DNA of 64,000 nucleotides from NCBI RefSeq assembly GCF_046557915.1, contig NZ_JBHEBG010000001.1:682001-746000 (forward strand), in the 5' to 3' direction. Positions 52,152 to 61,227 of this stretch are shown here, piece after piece. Below the pieces are notes generated by a model. The model made no database searches. It saw nothing but the letters and a program-made list of their open reading frames with translations, and was not told the DNA's origin. Each line of letters opens with the position of its first letter. Position 1 is the stretch's first letter. The DNA is from JBHEBG01 sp046557915. Lineage in GTDB: Bacteria > Bacteroidota > Bacteroidia > Flavobacteriales > Flavobacteriaceae. The position numbers were made by a program, and so were the translations under genes.

Positions 52152-53360
52152 ATGATTATCCTAAAACATAAGATATATCAGAATTATTTGCTGACCCTTT
52201 TTCTTGTATCTGGGGCACTGAAGGTATTTTTGGATTATTATGACTACCCCTTCAATTTAACTACCCAGTTGTTAGTATTGATTTTACTCGACATCGGTTA
52301 TTGTTTTTTAGTTTCAAAAACAATAAAACTCGGAAATTCAGATTTGTTCTATTTGCTACTACTGCTGTTATTTTACGTCTTAGCAGGGTTGAGCCTTTTT
52401 TATACAAAATCTGATAATTTTGCTTATAAAAAATTTATATATATGATCATACCTTTAACCGGTTTTATATATGTAAAATTTATTAAAGAACTTGATTTAA
52501 GAGTATTGTATAAGGTTTTGATTTATATCATAATACCTTTGGCTATATGGTTCATTTTATTTAAATATTTACTTTGGGACAATACTGGAGTAATGAGCTT
52601 TTTAGTTGATAAGACCAAATTTGGCCCACTTCGACATGAGTATTTGAACTTTGGGTTTTTAATAGGGTTGTTTGCACTCTTGTCAATACAATTTTCTAAG
52701 AAACCAGCTTTCGCAATTTTAGCTTCCGTTGTTTTGATTTTGGGCTTGGCTACAAGGGGAGCATTGATTTTTTTGTCACTTACTTTTTTTATAATCTATT
52801 TTCAAAAAATCACTTCATTTTTTGTGCTACTTCGGGTAAAAAAGAGAACGCTTAAAAATTTGGCACTTGTGATCTTCCCCTTAATCCTTTTAGGCCTTGT
52901 TTTTATTGAAAAAATTAGTAATGCTCTCTATTTTGGATTAGCCAGATTTTCTTCTTTAATCAATATAGGACAAGATTCTTCTGCATTAGAAAGGTTAAAT
53001 CAATATATATATGTAATTGAAGAGGGATTAACTTTTCAGGGCTTAACCATTGGATATGGACTAGGAAGCTTTGGTATTAATTATGTTGGAGTTGATGAAT
53101 CAGCCTATCCTCACAATGTTTTTTTAGAAGCATGGTATGAAATGGGCTTCTTTTCCATGTGCATTTTAATTTTGTTTTTTTTATCACCGTTTAAGTTGAA
53201 TAAATCAAATTTGCTTAAATCCTTGGCATTGTTTGCTTTATTAAATGCGATGAAATCTCATAGTTTTGCATATGATAGAAATCTATTTGTGTTGTTCGGC
53301 ATATTGATTTTTCATGGTTATAACTATGGCGTCAAAACAAATAAAATGAAAAAAAGATAG
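52152..53360 (+). CDS. O-antigen polymerase (Wzy-like) / O-antigen ligase family membrane protein
   Basis: Seen: 402 residues with about 10-12 predicted membrane helices. A loop motif DESAYPHNVFLEAWYEMGFF near residue 315 has the PHNxxLE(x)W pattern of Wzy/WaaL proteins. Known: Wzy polymerises repeat units in the periplasm and WaaL ligates chains to lipid A core; the two are hard to tell apart by sequence. A second protein of this superfamily lies at 54589-55725. Context inside the cluster beside Wzx favours a Wzy role for one of the two. Confidence 0.82.
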   Translation: MIILKHKIYQNYLLTLFLVSGALKVFLDYYDYPFNLTTQLLVLILLDIGYCFLVSKTIKLGNSDLFYLLLLLLFYVLAGLSLFYTKSDNFAYKKFIYMIIPLTGFIYVKFIKELDLRVLYKVLIYIIIPLAIWFILFKYLLWDNTGVMSFLVDKTKFGPLRHEYLNFGFLIGLFALLSIQFSKKPAFAILASVVLILGLATRGALIFLSLTFFIIYFQKITSFFVLLRVKKRTLKNLALVIFPLILLGLVFIEKISNALYFGLARFSSLINIGQDSSALERLNQYIYVIEEGLTFQGLTIGYGLGSFGINYVGVDESAYPHNVFLEAWYEMGFFSMCILILFFLSPFKLNKSNLLKSLALFALLNAMKSHSFAYDRNLFVLFGILIFHGYNYGVKTNKMKKR

Positions 53361-53364
53361 CCAA

Positions 53365-54510
53365 ATGAGCAAGAAGATAGTTCACATAACAACCGTTCAC
53401 CCGAGAAATGATGTTCGAATACGCTATAAATACATATTATCACTGTCGCGCCATAAAGACAATTTTGACACAGTCTTAGTAGTAGCAGATGGTAAAGGAT
53501 CTGAGAAAATGGATAATTATGTCATCAAAGATTTGGGTAAATCTGGGTTGGGTAGGATTGGTAGATTCGTTGGAGGTAATTATCGGGTTTTTATTTTTGG
53601 ATTGAAGAATAAGTCTGATCTTATGCATTTTCATGATCCAGAACTATTGCCTATAGCAACGTTATTTAGTTTTATGGGAAAAAAAGTTGTGTATGACATG
53701 CATGAAAATCTTCCTTTTCAAATTTTAACAAAAAACTATATTCCCAAATTCCTACGACTCGTTCTTGGTAAGACAACCCAAATTTTTCAGAGATTGGTTC
53801 TATATTCTATGCCTGTTGTTTTTGCTGAAAACTCCTATTTAAAGTATTTTTCATTTGTTAAAAAAAGAGAAGTAGTATTGAACTACCCTTTAAAAGATAT
53901 TGTAGGCACCATTAAACAAGAAAAAAGAAATAAGTTTACGGTGGGATACATGGGAGGTGTGACGGAAGAAAGAGGAGCACTAATTGTGCTAAGTACTTTA
54001 AAAAAATTAAGGGAAGAAGGAGAACCTGTCGACATAGTTTTTGTGGGAGAAGTAGATGAACAAGTTAAAAATACAGCTATTTATAAGATTTCCAAACAAG
54101 AAGGATGGGCGGATTTCAAAGGAAGGTTGGAGCCAATAGAAGGATGGGGGTGTATGGCTCAATGCCATGCGGGGTTAGCTATTCTTGAAAACTCTCCAAA
54201 CTATGTAGAATCATATCCTACCAAATTATTTGAGTATATGCTGTTAAAACTACCAGTAATAACTTCAAACTTTCCTTTGTATTCAGGCATAATCAACGAA
54301 TCCAAATGCGGCATTCCCGTTAACCCTTCTTCAGTGGACGAAATTGCCGATGCAATAAAAATTATTAAGAATCATGAAGAGGACGCCAAATTAATGGGAG
54401 AAAGAGGATGCTCTGTTGCAAAAGAAAAATATAATTGGGAAACGGAATTTTCTAAGGTACTGTCCTTTTATGATAAAATATTACAACCAACAGAGGAATT
54501 GGATACTTAG
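53365..54510 (+). CDS. Glycosyltransferase family 4-like
   Basis: Seen: 381 residues. The N-terminal donor-side Rossmann region is KIVHITTVHPRNDVRIRYKY (about 4-23), followed by LMHFHDPELLPIATLF (about 89-104) and KKVVYDMHENLPF (about 109-121). The C-terminal nucleotide-sugar domain includes VGYMGGVTEERGALIVL (about 193-209) and YPTKLFEYMLLKLPVITSN (about 278-296), with the family's conserved Glu in the KLFEYM segment. This is the GT-B fold of GT4 and related families, cytoplasmic face of the inner membrane. It starts 4 bp after the Wzy-like gene. Specificity is unknown. Confidence 0.88.
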   Translation: MSKKIVHITTVHPRNDVRIRYKYILSLSRHKDNFDTVLVVADGKGSEKMDNYVIKDLGKSGLGRIGRFVGGNYRVFIFGLKNKSDLMHFHDPELLPIATLFSFMGKKVVYDMHENLPFQILTKNYIPKFLRLVLGKTTQIFQRLVLYSMPVVFAENSYLKYFSFVKKREVVLNYPLKDIVGTIKQEKRNKFTVGYMGGVTEERGALIVLSTLKKLREEGEPVDIVFVGEVDEQVKNTAIYKISKQEGWADFKGRLEPIEGWGCMAQCHAGLAILENSPNYVESYPTKLFEYMLLKLPVITSNFPLYSGIINESKCGIPVNPSSVDEIADAIKIIKNHEEDAKLMGERGCSVAKEKYNWETEFSKVLSFYDKILQPTEELDT

Positions 54511-54588
54511 AGATATTGTCATTATCAATAAAGTGTCCAAATACTTTCAATTACTTGACTAACTATTTTTTGCTAGAACAACAGGGAA

Positions 54589-55725
54589 ATGCTGCCATCT
54601 AAACAAATATTGACTCACTTTGGGATTCTATTGTTCCCTTTTGTTCTACCATTGCCTTTGCCTTTGAATATTAAAAGTATAGCACTTATACTTTTTGCCG
54701 CTACCCTAATTTTTAATGTTTCTAAGGATGGCTTCCTAATAAATAAATTGGTAACAGATAAGATTGTTGTTCTTTTTTTTTGGTTGTTCTTTCTTGACCC
54801 GATTTTATCTTATGTCAGAGGGGATGGTTTTTACATAAGCGACTTAAGGATTTCTTTTATGGTTCTACCAATTTTGTGCCTTTTGAACAAAGATTGGGTA
54901 GAGTTCTATAGGAGTAAAATATTAAAAACCTATACAATCGGTGTTTTCTTCTATATATTTTTCACAATAGGTTATGTTGTCTACTTCTATTTTATTTCCT
55001 CCAAAGAATTTGCGGTGGACTATTTTCTTAAATATGTAACTTACCATTTTCTGCCATATGCTATTCATCATACATATTTAGGAATATATATAAGTTTTGC
55101 GGCTTCAATAATAATATTTGACAAAGAGCTAAAAAATGGAGTAAAAGTCTTTTTATGTTTGATTTTGTTTTTGTCCATTTTTATAATCGCCAGCAAATTA
55201 AGCATATTACTCTTTATACTTGTGATCTCCTTTTGTTTAAGTGTCAATTTCAAGTATTCATTTTCTAAAATTGTTTTATTTATAATTTTCATCGTTTTAA
55301 TTAGTACTCTAATAATCGGTTTTTTTTATCTTCAAACAGATTTGTTTAGGACATTAGATATAAGCATAAATAATAGAGAACGCCTTTTCGGATGCTCTTT
55401 TGAAGGGATTTCGGATAATCTTCTAATTGGTATAGGAAGTGCGAACATTAAGGGTTTTATAGAGCAATGTGATCCAACTTTAGTAGGGATGGACACTCAC
55501 AATATTTTTTTACAAGAATTTTTGGCCAATGGCATTTTTGGGTTTACGGTTCTGATTTCTCTCCTGTTTACTTTTCTTAGAGGGTTTATAGAAAAAAAAG
55601 TAATATTGGGAATTGTTCTAATTCTTATGTTATCCACTTTTGGATTAACAGAGAATTTACTTAACCTCCAACATGGGGTGACCTTTTTTATCTTTTTTCT
55701 ATTACTTTTCCACTATCAGAAATAA
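54589..55725 (+). CDS. O-antigen ligase family membrane protein
   Basis: Seen: 378 residues with about 10-11 hydrophobic helices. The loop motif GMDTHNIFLQEFLANGIFGF (about 301-320) matches the DxHNxxLQxxxxxG pattern of the Wzy_C/WaaL domain, and NNRERLFGCSFEGI precedes it. It is the second polymerase/ligase candidate of the cluster. It is separated from the previous gene by 78 bp and followed by a 478 bp segment without a gene. Whether it is ligase or polymerase cannot be told from the sequence. Confidence 0.82.
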   Translation: MLPSKQILTHFGILLFPFVLPLPLPLNIKSIALILFAATLIFNVSKDGFLINKLVTDKIVVLFFWLFFLDPILSYVRGDGFYISDLRISFMVLPILCLLNKDWVEFYRSKILKTYTIGVFFYIFFTIGYVVYFYFISSKEFAVDYFLKYVTYHFLPYAIHHTYLGIYISFAASIIIFDKELKNGVKVFLCLILFLSIFIIASKLSILLFILVISFCLSVNFKYSFSKIVLFIIFIVLISTLIIGFFYLQTDLFRTLDISINNRERLFGCSFEGISDNLLIGIGSANIKGFIEQCDPTLVGMDTHNIFLQEFLANGIFGFTVLISLLFTFLRGFIEKKVILGIVLILMLSTFGLTENLLNLQHGVTFFIFFLLLFHYQK

Positions 55726-56203
55726 AAACCTTTTTAGGCACAATTTTCTTTTTTTGATAAAACCGCGGTAATTGGATGCTTCTCACCGGTTAAAATGATG
55801 CATAACCCACTGAGAAGCATAGGCATAGTTAATACGAGTATACGCCGTCTGTATTCACATCAGGTTTTCTTTTATTAAAGCGTAGATTAGGAACAAATCC
55901 TTTTTACATTGCCAGAGTGCTCATTGAAACCCTCATTGTGCTACTCGGAGATCGAAAACATGTACCATTGAAAAGAACTCCCGAGTTTCTAGGTTGCCAT
56001 GGCCATATCGGCCAATGGAATTGTTCTTAAGGAGATGACCTAGGAGGTATATGGGATTATTTGCTCGGGAATACTATCTTTGCAAGTACTTTATGTTTGG
56101 GTTATGGGGGTCTACCTTCAACAATTCAAATATTCGTAGCCCTTCTTTAAATCCTAATTGAATTCAAAACAGGTTAATATAACTAACTAAATGGCACTAA
56201 GGT
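55726..56203. other. 478 bp gene-free segment inside the polysaccharide cluster
   Basis: All frames are closed by stops, and the base composition looks more balanced than the flanking A+T-rich genes. Seen: a perfect inverted repeat ATGCTTCTCA/TGAGAAGCAT (55776-55785 and 55811-55820), an imperfect palindrome around CCATGGCC-ATATC-GGCCAATGG (about 55998-56020), and two TAnnTTTG boxes (56075-56082 and 56092-56099). Short coding-like pieces occur on both strands but no family is recognisable. It may be the decayed remains of a deleted gene or mobile element. Confidence 0.5.
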
Positions 56204-56992
56204 TTGAAGATTAATGATAATCCTAAGGTATCTATCGTAACCGCGCTCTATAATTCTGAAAGGTTCGTTAGTGAGACAATAGATGCTGTAATATCTCAAA
56301 CATATAAAAACTGGGAAATGCTAATAGTTGATGACTGTAGTACAGACAATTCAGTAAGCATTGTTAAAGATTACCAGAAGAAGGATAATAGGATTAAGAT
56401 GTTTTTCTTGGACAGAAATTCTGGGGCGGGTGTTGCAAGGAATAAAGCGATAAAAGAGGCCAAAGGAAAGATAATTGCTTTTTTGGATAGTGATGACTTG
56501 TGGTCGCCAACTAAATTAGAAAGGCATGTTGATTTTATGCTGAGAAACGATGCTTCTTTTTCCCATACCTCATATGGATTTATTGATGAATTGGGTAGTA
56601 CAATAAATAAAACGTTTCATGTTAGCAAACACCCAATAACCTACCATGATTTATTAAAAAGGACAGAAATAAGTTGTTTAACCGCAATGTACGACGTGGA
56701 TAAGGTTGGAAAAATGTATATGCCCAATTTAAGACATAGTGAAGATTATTGCCTATGGCTCTCCATTCTCAAAACGGGTGTCAAATCCATTCCTTTGGAC
56801 GAGGAATTGGCTTATTATAGGCAGGTAAAAGGATCACTGACAAATAATAAAAGAAAAGTGGTTTTTAAGCATTGGGCTTTTCTTTATAAAAATCAAAAAC
56901 TGGGATTATTTAAGTCAATGTATTATTTTATTTGGTGGGCACTGAATGGAGTCAAAAAATACTATATCAGCAAACTAAACCTTGGCAAATAG
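56204..56992 (+). CDS. Glycosyltransferase family 2 (TTG start)
   Basis: Seen: 262 residues, GT-A fold. VSIVTALYNSERFVSETIDA (about 9-28), MLIVDDCSTDNS (about 39-50), NSGAGVARNKAIKEAKG and IAFLDSDDLWSPTKLE (about 87-102, DxD metal site) give a confident GT2 assignment, and DYCLWLSILKTG supplies the acceptor-side acidic motif. Start: no in-frame ATG precedes the catalytic motifs; the TTG at 56204 gives a standard short N-terminus, whereas the nearby ATG at 56191 runs into a stop in another frame. Two TAnnTTTG boxes lie 105-130 bp upstream. Probably adds a sugar to the repeat unit. Confidence 0.88.
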   Translation: MKINDNPKVSIVTALYNSERFVSETIDAVISQTYKNWEMLIVDDCSTDNSVSIVKDYQKKDNRIKMFFLDRNSGAGVARNKAIKEAKGKIIAFLDSDDLWSPTKLERHVDFMLRNDASFSHTSYGFIDELGSTINKTFHVSKHPITYHDLLKRTEISCLTAMYDVDKVGKMYMPNLRHSEDYCLWLSILKTGVKSIPLDEELAYYRQVKGSLTNNKRKVVFKHWAFLYKNQKLGLFKSMYYFIWWALNGVKKYYISKLNLGK

Positions 56993-57227
56993 TCTACTTA
57001 GAACTTTTTTGGCACACTATTTTACGAACTTTAATCTTTTTCTCTCTACAACAAATACCGTGAGAATTCGACAAATGGAATTTTTACAAAGGATTTAGAA
57101 TGATAACGGATCAAGAAACCCGTTTTACGAGTACTGGCAAATGCAAGAATACCTCTTGGTAGAAAATGTTTTAAAAGGTGCTAAAAATTAGACAAAATTA
57201 CTTAACCTGCATTTTATGTGCTTTCGA

Positions 57228-57258
57228 CTTTTCTTTTAAAAATGAAAAGCTATTTTTG
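57228..57258 (+). promoter_or_regulatory. Promoter -7 box (TATTTTTG) with upstream palindrome before the glycosylphosphotransferase gene
   Basis: TATTTTTG at 57251-57258 is an exact -7 box, 22 bp before the ATG. Directly upstream CTTTTC (57228-57233) and GAAAAG (57244-57249) form an inverted repeat around TTTTAAAA, exactly in the spacer and -33 area, so it could be an operator. The remainder of the 288 bp gap (56993-57280) shows nothing else. Confidence 0.45.
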
Positions 57259-57280
57259 AAAACAGAAACTCTTAGTTGCT

Positions 57281-58648
57281 ATGTCAAGACCATCAATATT
57301 AAATTCCATTGAACGAAAATTTATTCTTCTCATTGGGGATTTATGTATTATCCTGGCAGCACTTAATGTCTTTGTAAACGATGCCATAGATGCTCAGTTT
57401 ATTTCATTGAGTTTGAAAGTGGGCGTTTTTACTTTTGGGATTTTTGTTTATTTCGCCTTAGCCTACATTCTAGAGTTCTATAATTTGGAAAAGGTTACAA
57501 AAAGAAGGTACATTCTTTCACAGTCACTTTATATTGCAGCCCTTTACGTGTTTCTTGTCTTTGTTTTCTCGGTAATTACGTATGATGTCAGCTTTTGGAG
57601 AATTCCTCTTTTATATTTTCTAGTATTGACTCCTCTGGAAATTGGACTTTGGCGATTTTTCTTTGGCAACGTTTTCAGGATAATCCCGGTTACTAAGAAA
57701 GTTCTCTATATCTATGAGAACAATACAGCCGAAAGTTTGAGGGATGATTTGGAAATAATAAACGGGAAGGATATGGAAACCTTTTATAAAGTAAAGCTTA
57801 CGTATTCTATAGGCCAGAACACGATTAATAACAAAAAGTTCTTTTTGTCCGCAGCTGAGAAGATTGATGCATGGATTATTAACACAAAAAGTTATAACAA
57901 TTTTCCTGAAGACCTAGAAAAAATGTTGTTAAGTTCAATACTTAAAGGAAAAGAAGTAATTTCCTTCACTTCTTTCTATGAAAACACTTATGAGGCCCTG
58001 CCTATCAAATCTCATAATGACAGTTTTTATGAAATACTGCAGCTGAGGAATAAAAAGATAAGATACTTGCAAAGAATTTTCAGTTTTATGGTCAATTTTT
58101 CGTTCTCTTTGTTAGTAGGTATAATTTTCGCCATATGTACTCCTTTTGTATTTGTATTGAACTTGTTTTTCAATAAAGGGCCTCTTTTCTATACCCAAAA
58201 AAGAGTAGGGCAAAATGGAAAAGAATTCAAAATAAACAAATTTAGGTCCATGGTTATGGATGCAGAAAAAACGGGAGCCAAAATGGCTACAAAAAATGAT
58301 AGCAGAGTAACACCTTTTGGGAAAATATTGAGAATGTTTAGAATAGACGAACTTCCACAAATCATCTCTGTCGTTAGAGGAGACATGCAGTTTATCGGCC
58401 CTAGGCCAGAACGGAAAGTTTTTGTCAATGAATTGAACAAGATAACACCCTTCTATAATGTAAGACATTTGATAAGACCGGGCATTACGGGATGGGCACA
58501 AGTGAAATATAAATATGGTGAAAATTTAGAAGATTCAATCAAAAAATTGGAGTACGATTTGTTTTATATAAAGAATAAATCCATAACTCTGGATATGAGG
58601 ATTATTTTTAAAACGATTACCACGGTTTTATTTTCAAGAGGTGTTTAA
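57281..58648 (+). CDS. Polyprenyl glycosylphosphotransferase (WcaJ/WbaP-type initiating transferase)
   Basis: Transfers sugar-1-phosphate from a nucleotide sugar to undecaprenyl phosphate, starting repeat-unit assembly. Seen: 455 residues with four N-terminal membrane helices (about 14-30, 45-65, 80-100, 108-125), a soluble CoA-binding-like middle and a fifth membrane segment (about 270-292). The C-terminal catalytic domain has YTQKRVGQNGKEFKINKFRSM (about 306-326), FRIDELPQIISVVRGDMQFIGPRPE (about 351-375, catalytic Asp-Glu) and RPGITGWAQVKY (about 397-408). The full-length form with five membrane segments indicates the PHPT class. The first sugar is probably a hexose-1-phosphate, which is inference. 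UXS follows 12 bp later. Confidence 0.95.
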   Translation: MSRPSILNSIERKFILLIGDLCIILAALNVFVNDAIDAQFISLSLKVGVFTFGIFVYFALAYILEFYNLEKVTKRRYILSQSLYIAALYVFLVFVFSVITYDVSFWRIPLLYFLVLTPLEIGLWRFFFGNVFRIIPVTKKVLYIYENNTAESLRDDLEIINGKDMETFYKVKLTYSIGQNTINNKKFFLSAAEKIDAWIINTKSYNNFPEDLEKMLLSSILKGKEVISFTSFYENTYEALPIKSHNDSFYEILQLRNKKIRYLQRIFSFMVNFSFSLLVGIIFAICTPFVFVLNLFFNKGPLFYTQKRVGQNGKEFKINKFRSMVMDAEKTGAKMATKNDSRVTPFGKILRMFRIDELPQIISVVRGDMQFIGPRPERKVFVNELNKITPFYNVRHLIRPGITGWAQVKYKYGENLEDSIKKLEYDLFYIKNKSITLDMRIIFKTITTVLFSRGV

Positions 58649-58660
58649 ATCAATAAAAAA

Positions 58661-59641
58661 ATGAAAAAAGTACTTATAACCGGGGCCGCCGGTTTTTTGG
58701 GGTCGCATTTGTGCGATCGCTTCATAAAAGAAGGGTTTTATGTAATTGCCATGGATAACCTTATTACCGGTGATCTTAAAAACATTGAACACCTTTTTCC
58801 ATTAGAACAGTTCGAATTTCAGCACCACGATGTTTCAAAATTTGTACATATTCCGGGCAAGCTCGATTATATTCTGCATTTTGCTTCTCCCGCAAGCCCT
58901 ATAGACTATTTAAAGATTCCTATAGAAACCCTAAAAGTAGGCTCTTTGGGTACGCTGAACCTGCTGGGTCTTGCCAAGGAAAAAAATGCGACCATTCTTG
59001 TGGCCTCTACCTCCGAAGTTTATGGAGATCCCTTGGTGCACCCGCAGAACGAGGAGTACTATGGCAATGTAAGTCCGGTAGGACCTAGAGGTGTATATGA
59101 TGAGGCCAAACGTTTTATGGAATCCATTACTATGGCCTATCATCGCTTTCATGGTCTGGACACGCGTATTGTCCGAATTTTTAATACCTATGGCTCCCGG
59201 ATGCGGTTAAACGATGGAAGAGTGGTCCCGGCCTTTATGGGGCAGGCCCTACGCGGAGAAGATCTTACGGTATTTGGCGATGGTTCCCAAACACGCTCCT
59301 TTTGTTATATAGATGATCAGGTCGAAGGAATATATAGATTGCTCATGAGTAGTTATACAGACCCAATCAATATCGGCAATCCCCATGAAACCACCATCAA
59401 GGAATTTGCCGAGGAAATAATTAAACTGACGGGCACCGATCAGAAAATAGTCTACAGGCCATTACCACAGGACGACCCATTGCAAAGAGAACCCGATATT
59501 ACCCGTGCCAAGGAGATTTTGGGGTGGGAACCAAAAGTTAGAAGGGCCGAAGGACTTAAAAAAGTGTTCGAATATTTTAAGTCGCTTTCTCCGGAAGAAC
59601 TACAAAAGAAAGAACATCGCGATTTCTCTGGCATATCTTAG
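58661..59641 (+). CDS. UDP-glucuronate decarboxylase (UDP-xylose synthase)
   Basis: Makes UDP-xylose from UDP-glucuronate with bound NAD. Seen: 326 residues, extended SDR. The motifs are LITGAAGFLGSHLCDRF (about 4-20), DNLITGDLKNIEHL (about 32-45), HFASPASPIDYLKIPIETLKVG (about 72-93, the UXS-type SPASP signature), STSEVYGDP (about 118-126) and YDEAKRFME (about 147-155, Tyr and Lys). RMRLNDGRVVPAF and RSFCYIDDQVEG complete the family pattern. It supplies a pentose donor to the cluster, so the polymer may contain xylose. It is the last clear glycan gene; purD follows under its own promoter. Its composition is richer in G+C than the flanking core genes. Confidence 0.93.
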   Translation: MKKVLITGAAGFLGSHLCDRFIKEGFYVIAMDNLITGDLKNIEHLFPLEQFEFQHHDVSKFVHIPGKLDYILHFASPASPIDYLKIPIETLKVGSLGTLNLLGLAKEKNATILVASTSEVYGDPLVHPQNEEYYGNVSPVGPRGVYDEAKRFMESITMAYHRFHGLDTRIVRIFNTYGSRMRLNDGRVVPAFMGQALRGEDLTVFGDGSQTRSFCYIDDQVEGIYRLLMSSYTDPINIGNPHETTIKEFAEEIIKLTGTDQKIVYRPLPQDDPLQREPDITRAKEILGWEPKVRRAEGLKKVFEYFKSLSPEELQKKEHRDFSGIS

Positions 59642-59660
59642 ATAGTTCCACATCAAAATG

Positions 59661-59668
59661 TATTTTTG
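59661..59668 (+). promoter_or_regulatory. Promoter -7 box (TATTTTTG) of purD
   Basis: Exact TAnnTTTG ending 15 bases before the ATG at 59684. The frame also has a TTG codon inside this box (59666), but a transcript starting about five bases after the box would exclude it, so the ATG is the start. Confidence 0.55.
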
Positions 59669-59683
59669 CCCAAACTTTCAGTT

Positions 59684-60955
59684 ATGAATATTCTAATCCT
59701 TGGATCTGGCGGACGAGAACATACTTTGGCCTGGAAACTTGCACAGAGCCCCAGACTCAACAATTTGTATGTGGCCCCTGGAAATGCAGGCACCGCAGAA
59801 ATAGCCAAAAATATACCGATTGGTGTAAATAATTTTGAGGCCATAAAAGATTCGTTGCTTAAAAATGACATCAATATGGTCATTGTAGGGCCAGAAGACC
59901 CTTTGGTCAACGGGATACACGATTTTTTGTTGAACGACCCCCAAACCAGCCACATTCCGGTTATAGGGCCTCAAAAGGCCGCGGCAGAACTGGAGGGAAG
60001 CAAGGAATTTGCCAAAAAATTTATGATGAGGCATGGTATTCCGACGGCGGCATATGAGAGTTTTACAGGGAATACTTTGGAAAAAGGCTTCGCTTTTTTA
60101 GAAACTTTAAAACCTCCCTATGTTCTTAAAGCCGACGGTTTGGCAGCTGGCAAAGGAGTTTTGATCCTAGACGATTTGGAAGAGGCCAAAAAGGAGCTAG
60201 CGTCCATGCTGGTAGCATCCAAATTTGGCAAGGCCAGCGCAACGGTAGTGATTGAAGAATTTTTAGCAGGCATAGAACTAAGTTGCTTTGTTTTGGTAGA
60301 CGGGGCCAACTATAAGGTCTTGCCCATGGCAAAAGACTATAAGCGTATTGGAGAGGGAGATACCGGGTTGAACACTGGCGGCATGGGCGCCGTTTCCCCT
60401 GTTCCCTTCGTTAATAAAGAATTTCTGAACAAGATACATGAGCGGGTTATAAAACCTACCGTAGAGGGCCTTAAAAAGGATAACCTGCCATACAGGGGAT
60501 TTGTCTTTATCGGTTTGATAAAAGTTGGCAACGACCCATTTGTAATAGAATATAATGTGCGTTTAGGCGATCCCGAAACAGAGGTGGTGATACCGAGAAT
60601 AACAACCGACATGGTGACCGTTTTTGAAGCGGTGGCAAATCAAACGTTGGATATGGTAGATCTAAAAATTGATGAAAGAACCGCGGCTACCGTAATGACA
60701 GTATCCGGAGGGTATCCTGAATCCTATGAAAAAGGAAAAGAAATTACCGGTTTTGAAGAAATCAAGGATTCTTTGGTGTTCCATGCCGGTACGGACCTAA
60801 AAAAAGATAAGGTAGTCACCAATGGTGGAAGGGTGATCGCAATTACCTCATTGGACGAAAACTTTAGAGAGGCACTAAAAAAATCCTATCAGAATATAGA
60901 AAAACTACATTTTGATAGGATGTATTATCGGAAAGATATAGGATTCGATTTATAG
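59684..60955 (+). CDS. purD: Phosphoribosylamine-glycine ligase
   Basis: Second step of de novo purine synthesis: ATP-dependent joining of glycine to phosphoribosylamine. Seen: 423 residues from ATG 59684. MNILILGSGGREHTLAWKLA is the usual N-terminus, VIVGPEDPLVNGI follows (about 66-78), and the ATP-grasp loop is LKADGLAAGKGVLI (about 147-160). GFVFIGLIKVGNDPFVIEYNVRLGDPE carries the GAR-synthetase signature and metal ligands, and VMTVSGGYPESYEKG lies near 340. The longer reading from TTG at 59666 is rejected because that codon lies in the promoter box. Separate transcription unit from the glycan cluster. Confidence 0.97.
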   Translation: MNILILGSGGREHTLAWKLAQSPRLNNLYVAPGNAGTAEIAKNIPIGVNNFEAIKDSLLKNDINMVIVGPEDPLVNGIHDFLLNDPQTSHIPVIGPQKAAAELEGSKEFAKKFMMRHGIPTAAYESFTGNTLEKGFAFLETLKPPYVLKADGLAAGKGVLILDDLEEAKKELASMLVASKFGKASATVVIEEFLAGIELSCFVLVDGANYKVLPMAKDYKRIGEGDTGLNTGGMGAVSPVPFVNKEFLNKIHERVIKPTVEGLKKDNLPYRGFVFIGLIKVGNDPFVIEYNVRLGDPETEVVIPRITTDMVTVFEAVANQTLDMVDLKIDERTAATVMTVSGGYPESYEKGKEITGFEEIKDSLVFHAGTDLKKDKVVTNGGRVIAITSLDENFREALKKSYQNIEKLHFDRMYYRKDIGFDL

Positions 60956-60956
60956 A

Positions 60957-60988
60957 AACCCTTTGCCCTACTATAAAATGGCAGGGTT
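60957..60988. terminator. Possible bidirectional hairpin between purD and the DUF6341-like gene
   Basis: AACCCT-tt-GCC ... GGCAGGGTT: a stem with a two-base bulge between the convergent genes, overlapping the DUF6341-like stop codon. It has no strong T-run, so it is a weak terminator. Confidence 0.4.
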
Positions 60989-61208
60989 ATAGATAAGAAT
61001 GTGCAGAAATACTCTTATCCTCTTCCCCGTTATCGTTGAATTTTTTAAGTTGTCCCAACCAATAGAACATGGCAACAAATCCGATGATCACAAAAATCCA
61101 ATTGAAAATATTGGACGACCACCAATTTTCCATAAACCTAAAAAAATCATAGGGCCAGAAAAGAACGTTTACAAATAAATCCTCGATGCCTTCAAAAAAT
61201 GCTGTCAT
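60987..61208 (-). CDS. Small membrane protein, DUF6341-like
   Basis: Seen: 73 residues from ATG 61208. An aromatic N-terminus (MTAFFEGIEDLFVNVLFWPY) precedes one membrane segment (about 36-54, NIFNWIFVIIGFVAMFYWLG) and a polar tail ending SAHSYL. It matches my memory of the Flavobacteriaceae DUF6341 family (MTAFFEGI... and ...NEE...AHS endings); function unknown. An in-frame ATG six codons upstream (61226) is rejected because a -7 box ends at 61228, which would place it before the transcription start. It is convergent with purD and divergent from the DUF6427-like gene. Confidence 0.78.
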   Translation of the reverse strand: MTAFFEGIEDLFVNVLFWPYDFFRFMENWWSSNIFNWIFVIIGFVAMFYWLGQLKKFNDNGEEDKSISAHSYL

Positions 61209-61227
61209 GTTAATTATATTTACCATG

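Noticed and set aside
59666..59683. Earlier TTG start for purD
   Set aside because: The codon is part of a TATTTTTG promoter box, and the family N-terminus is MNILILGSGG.
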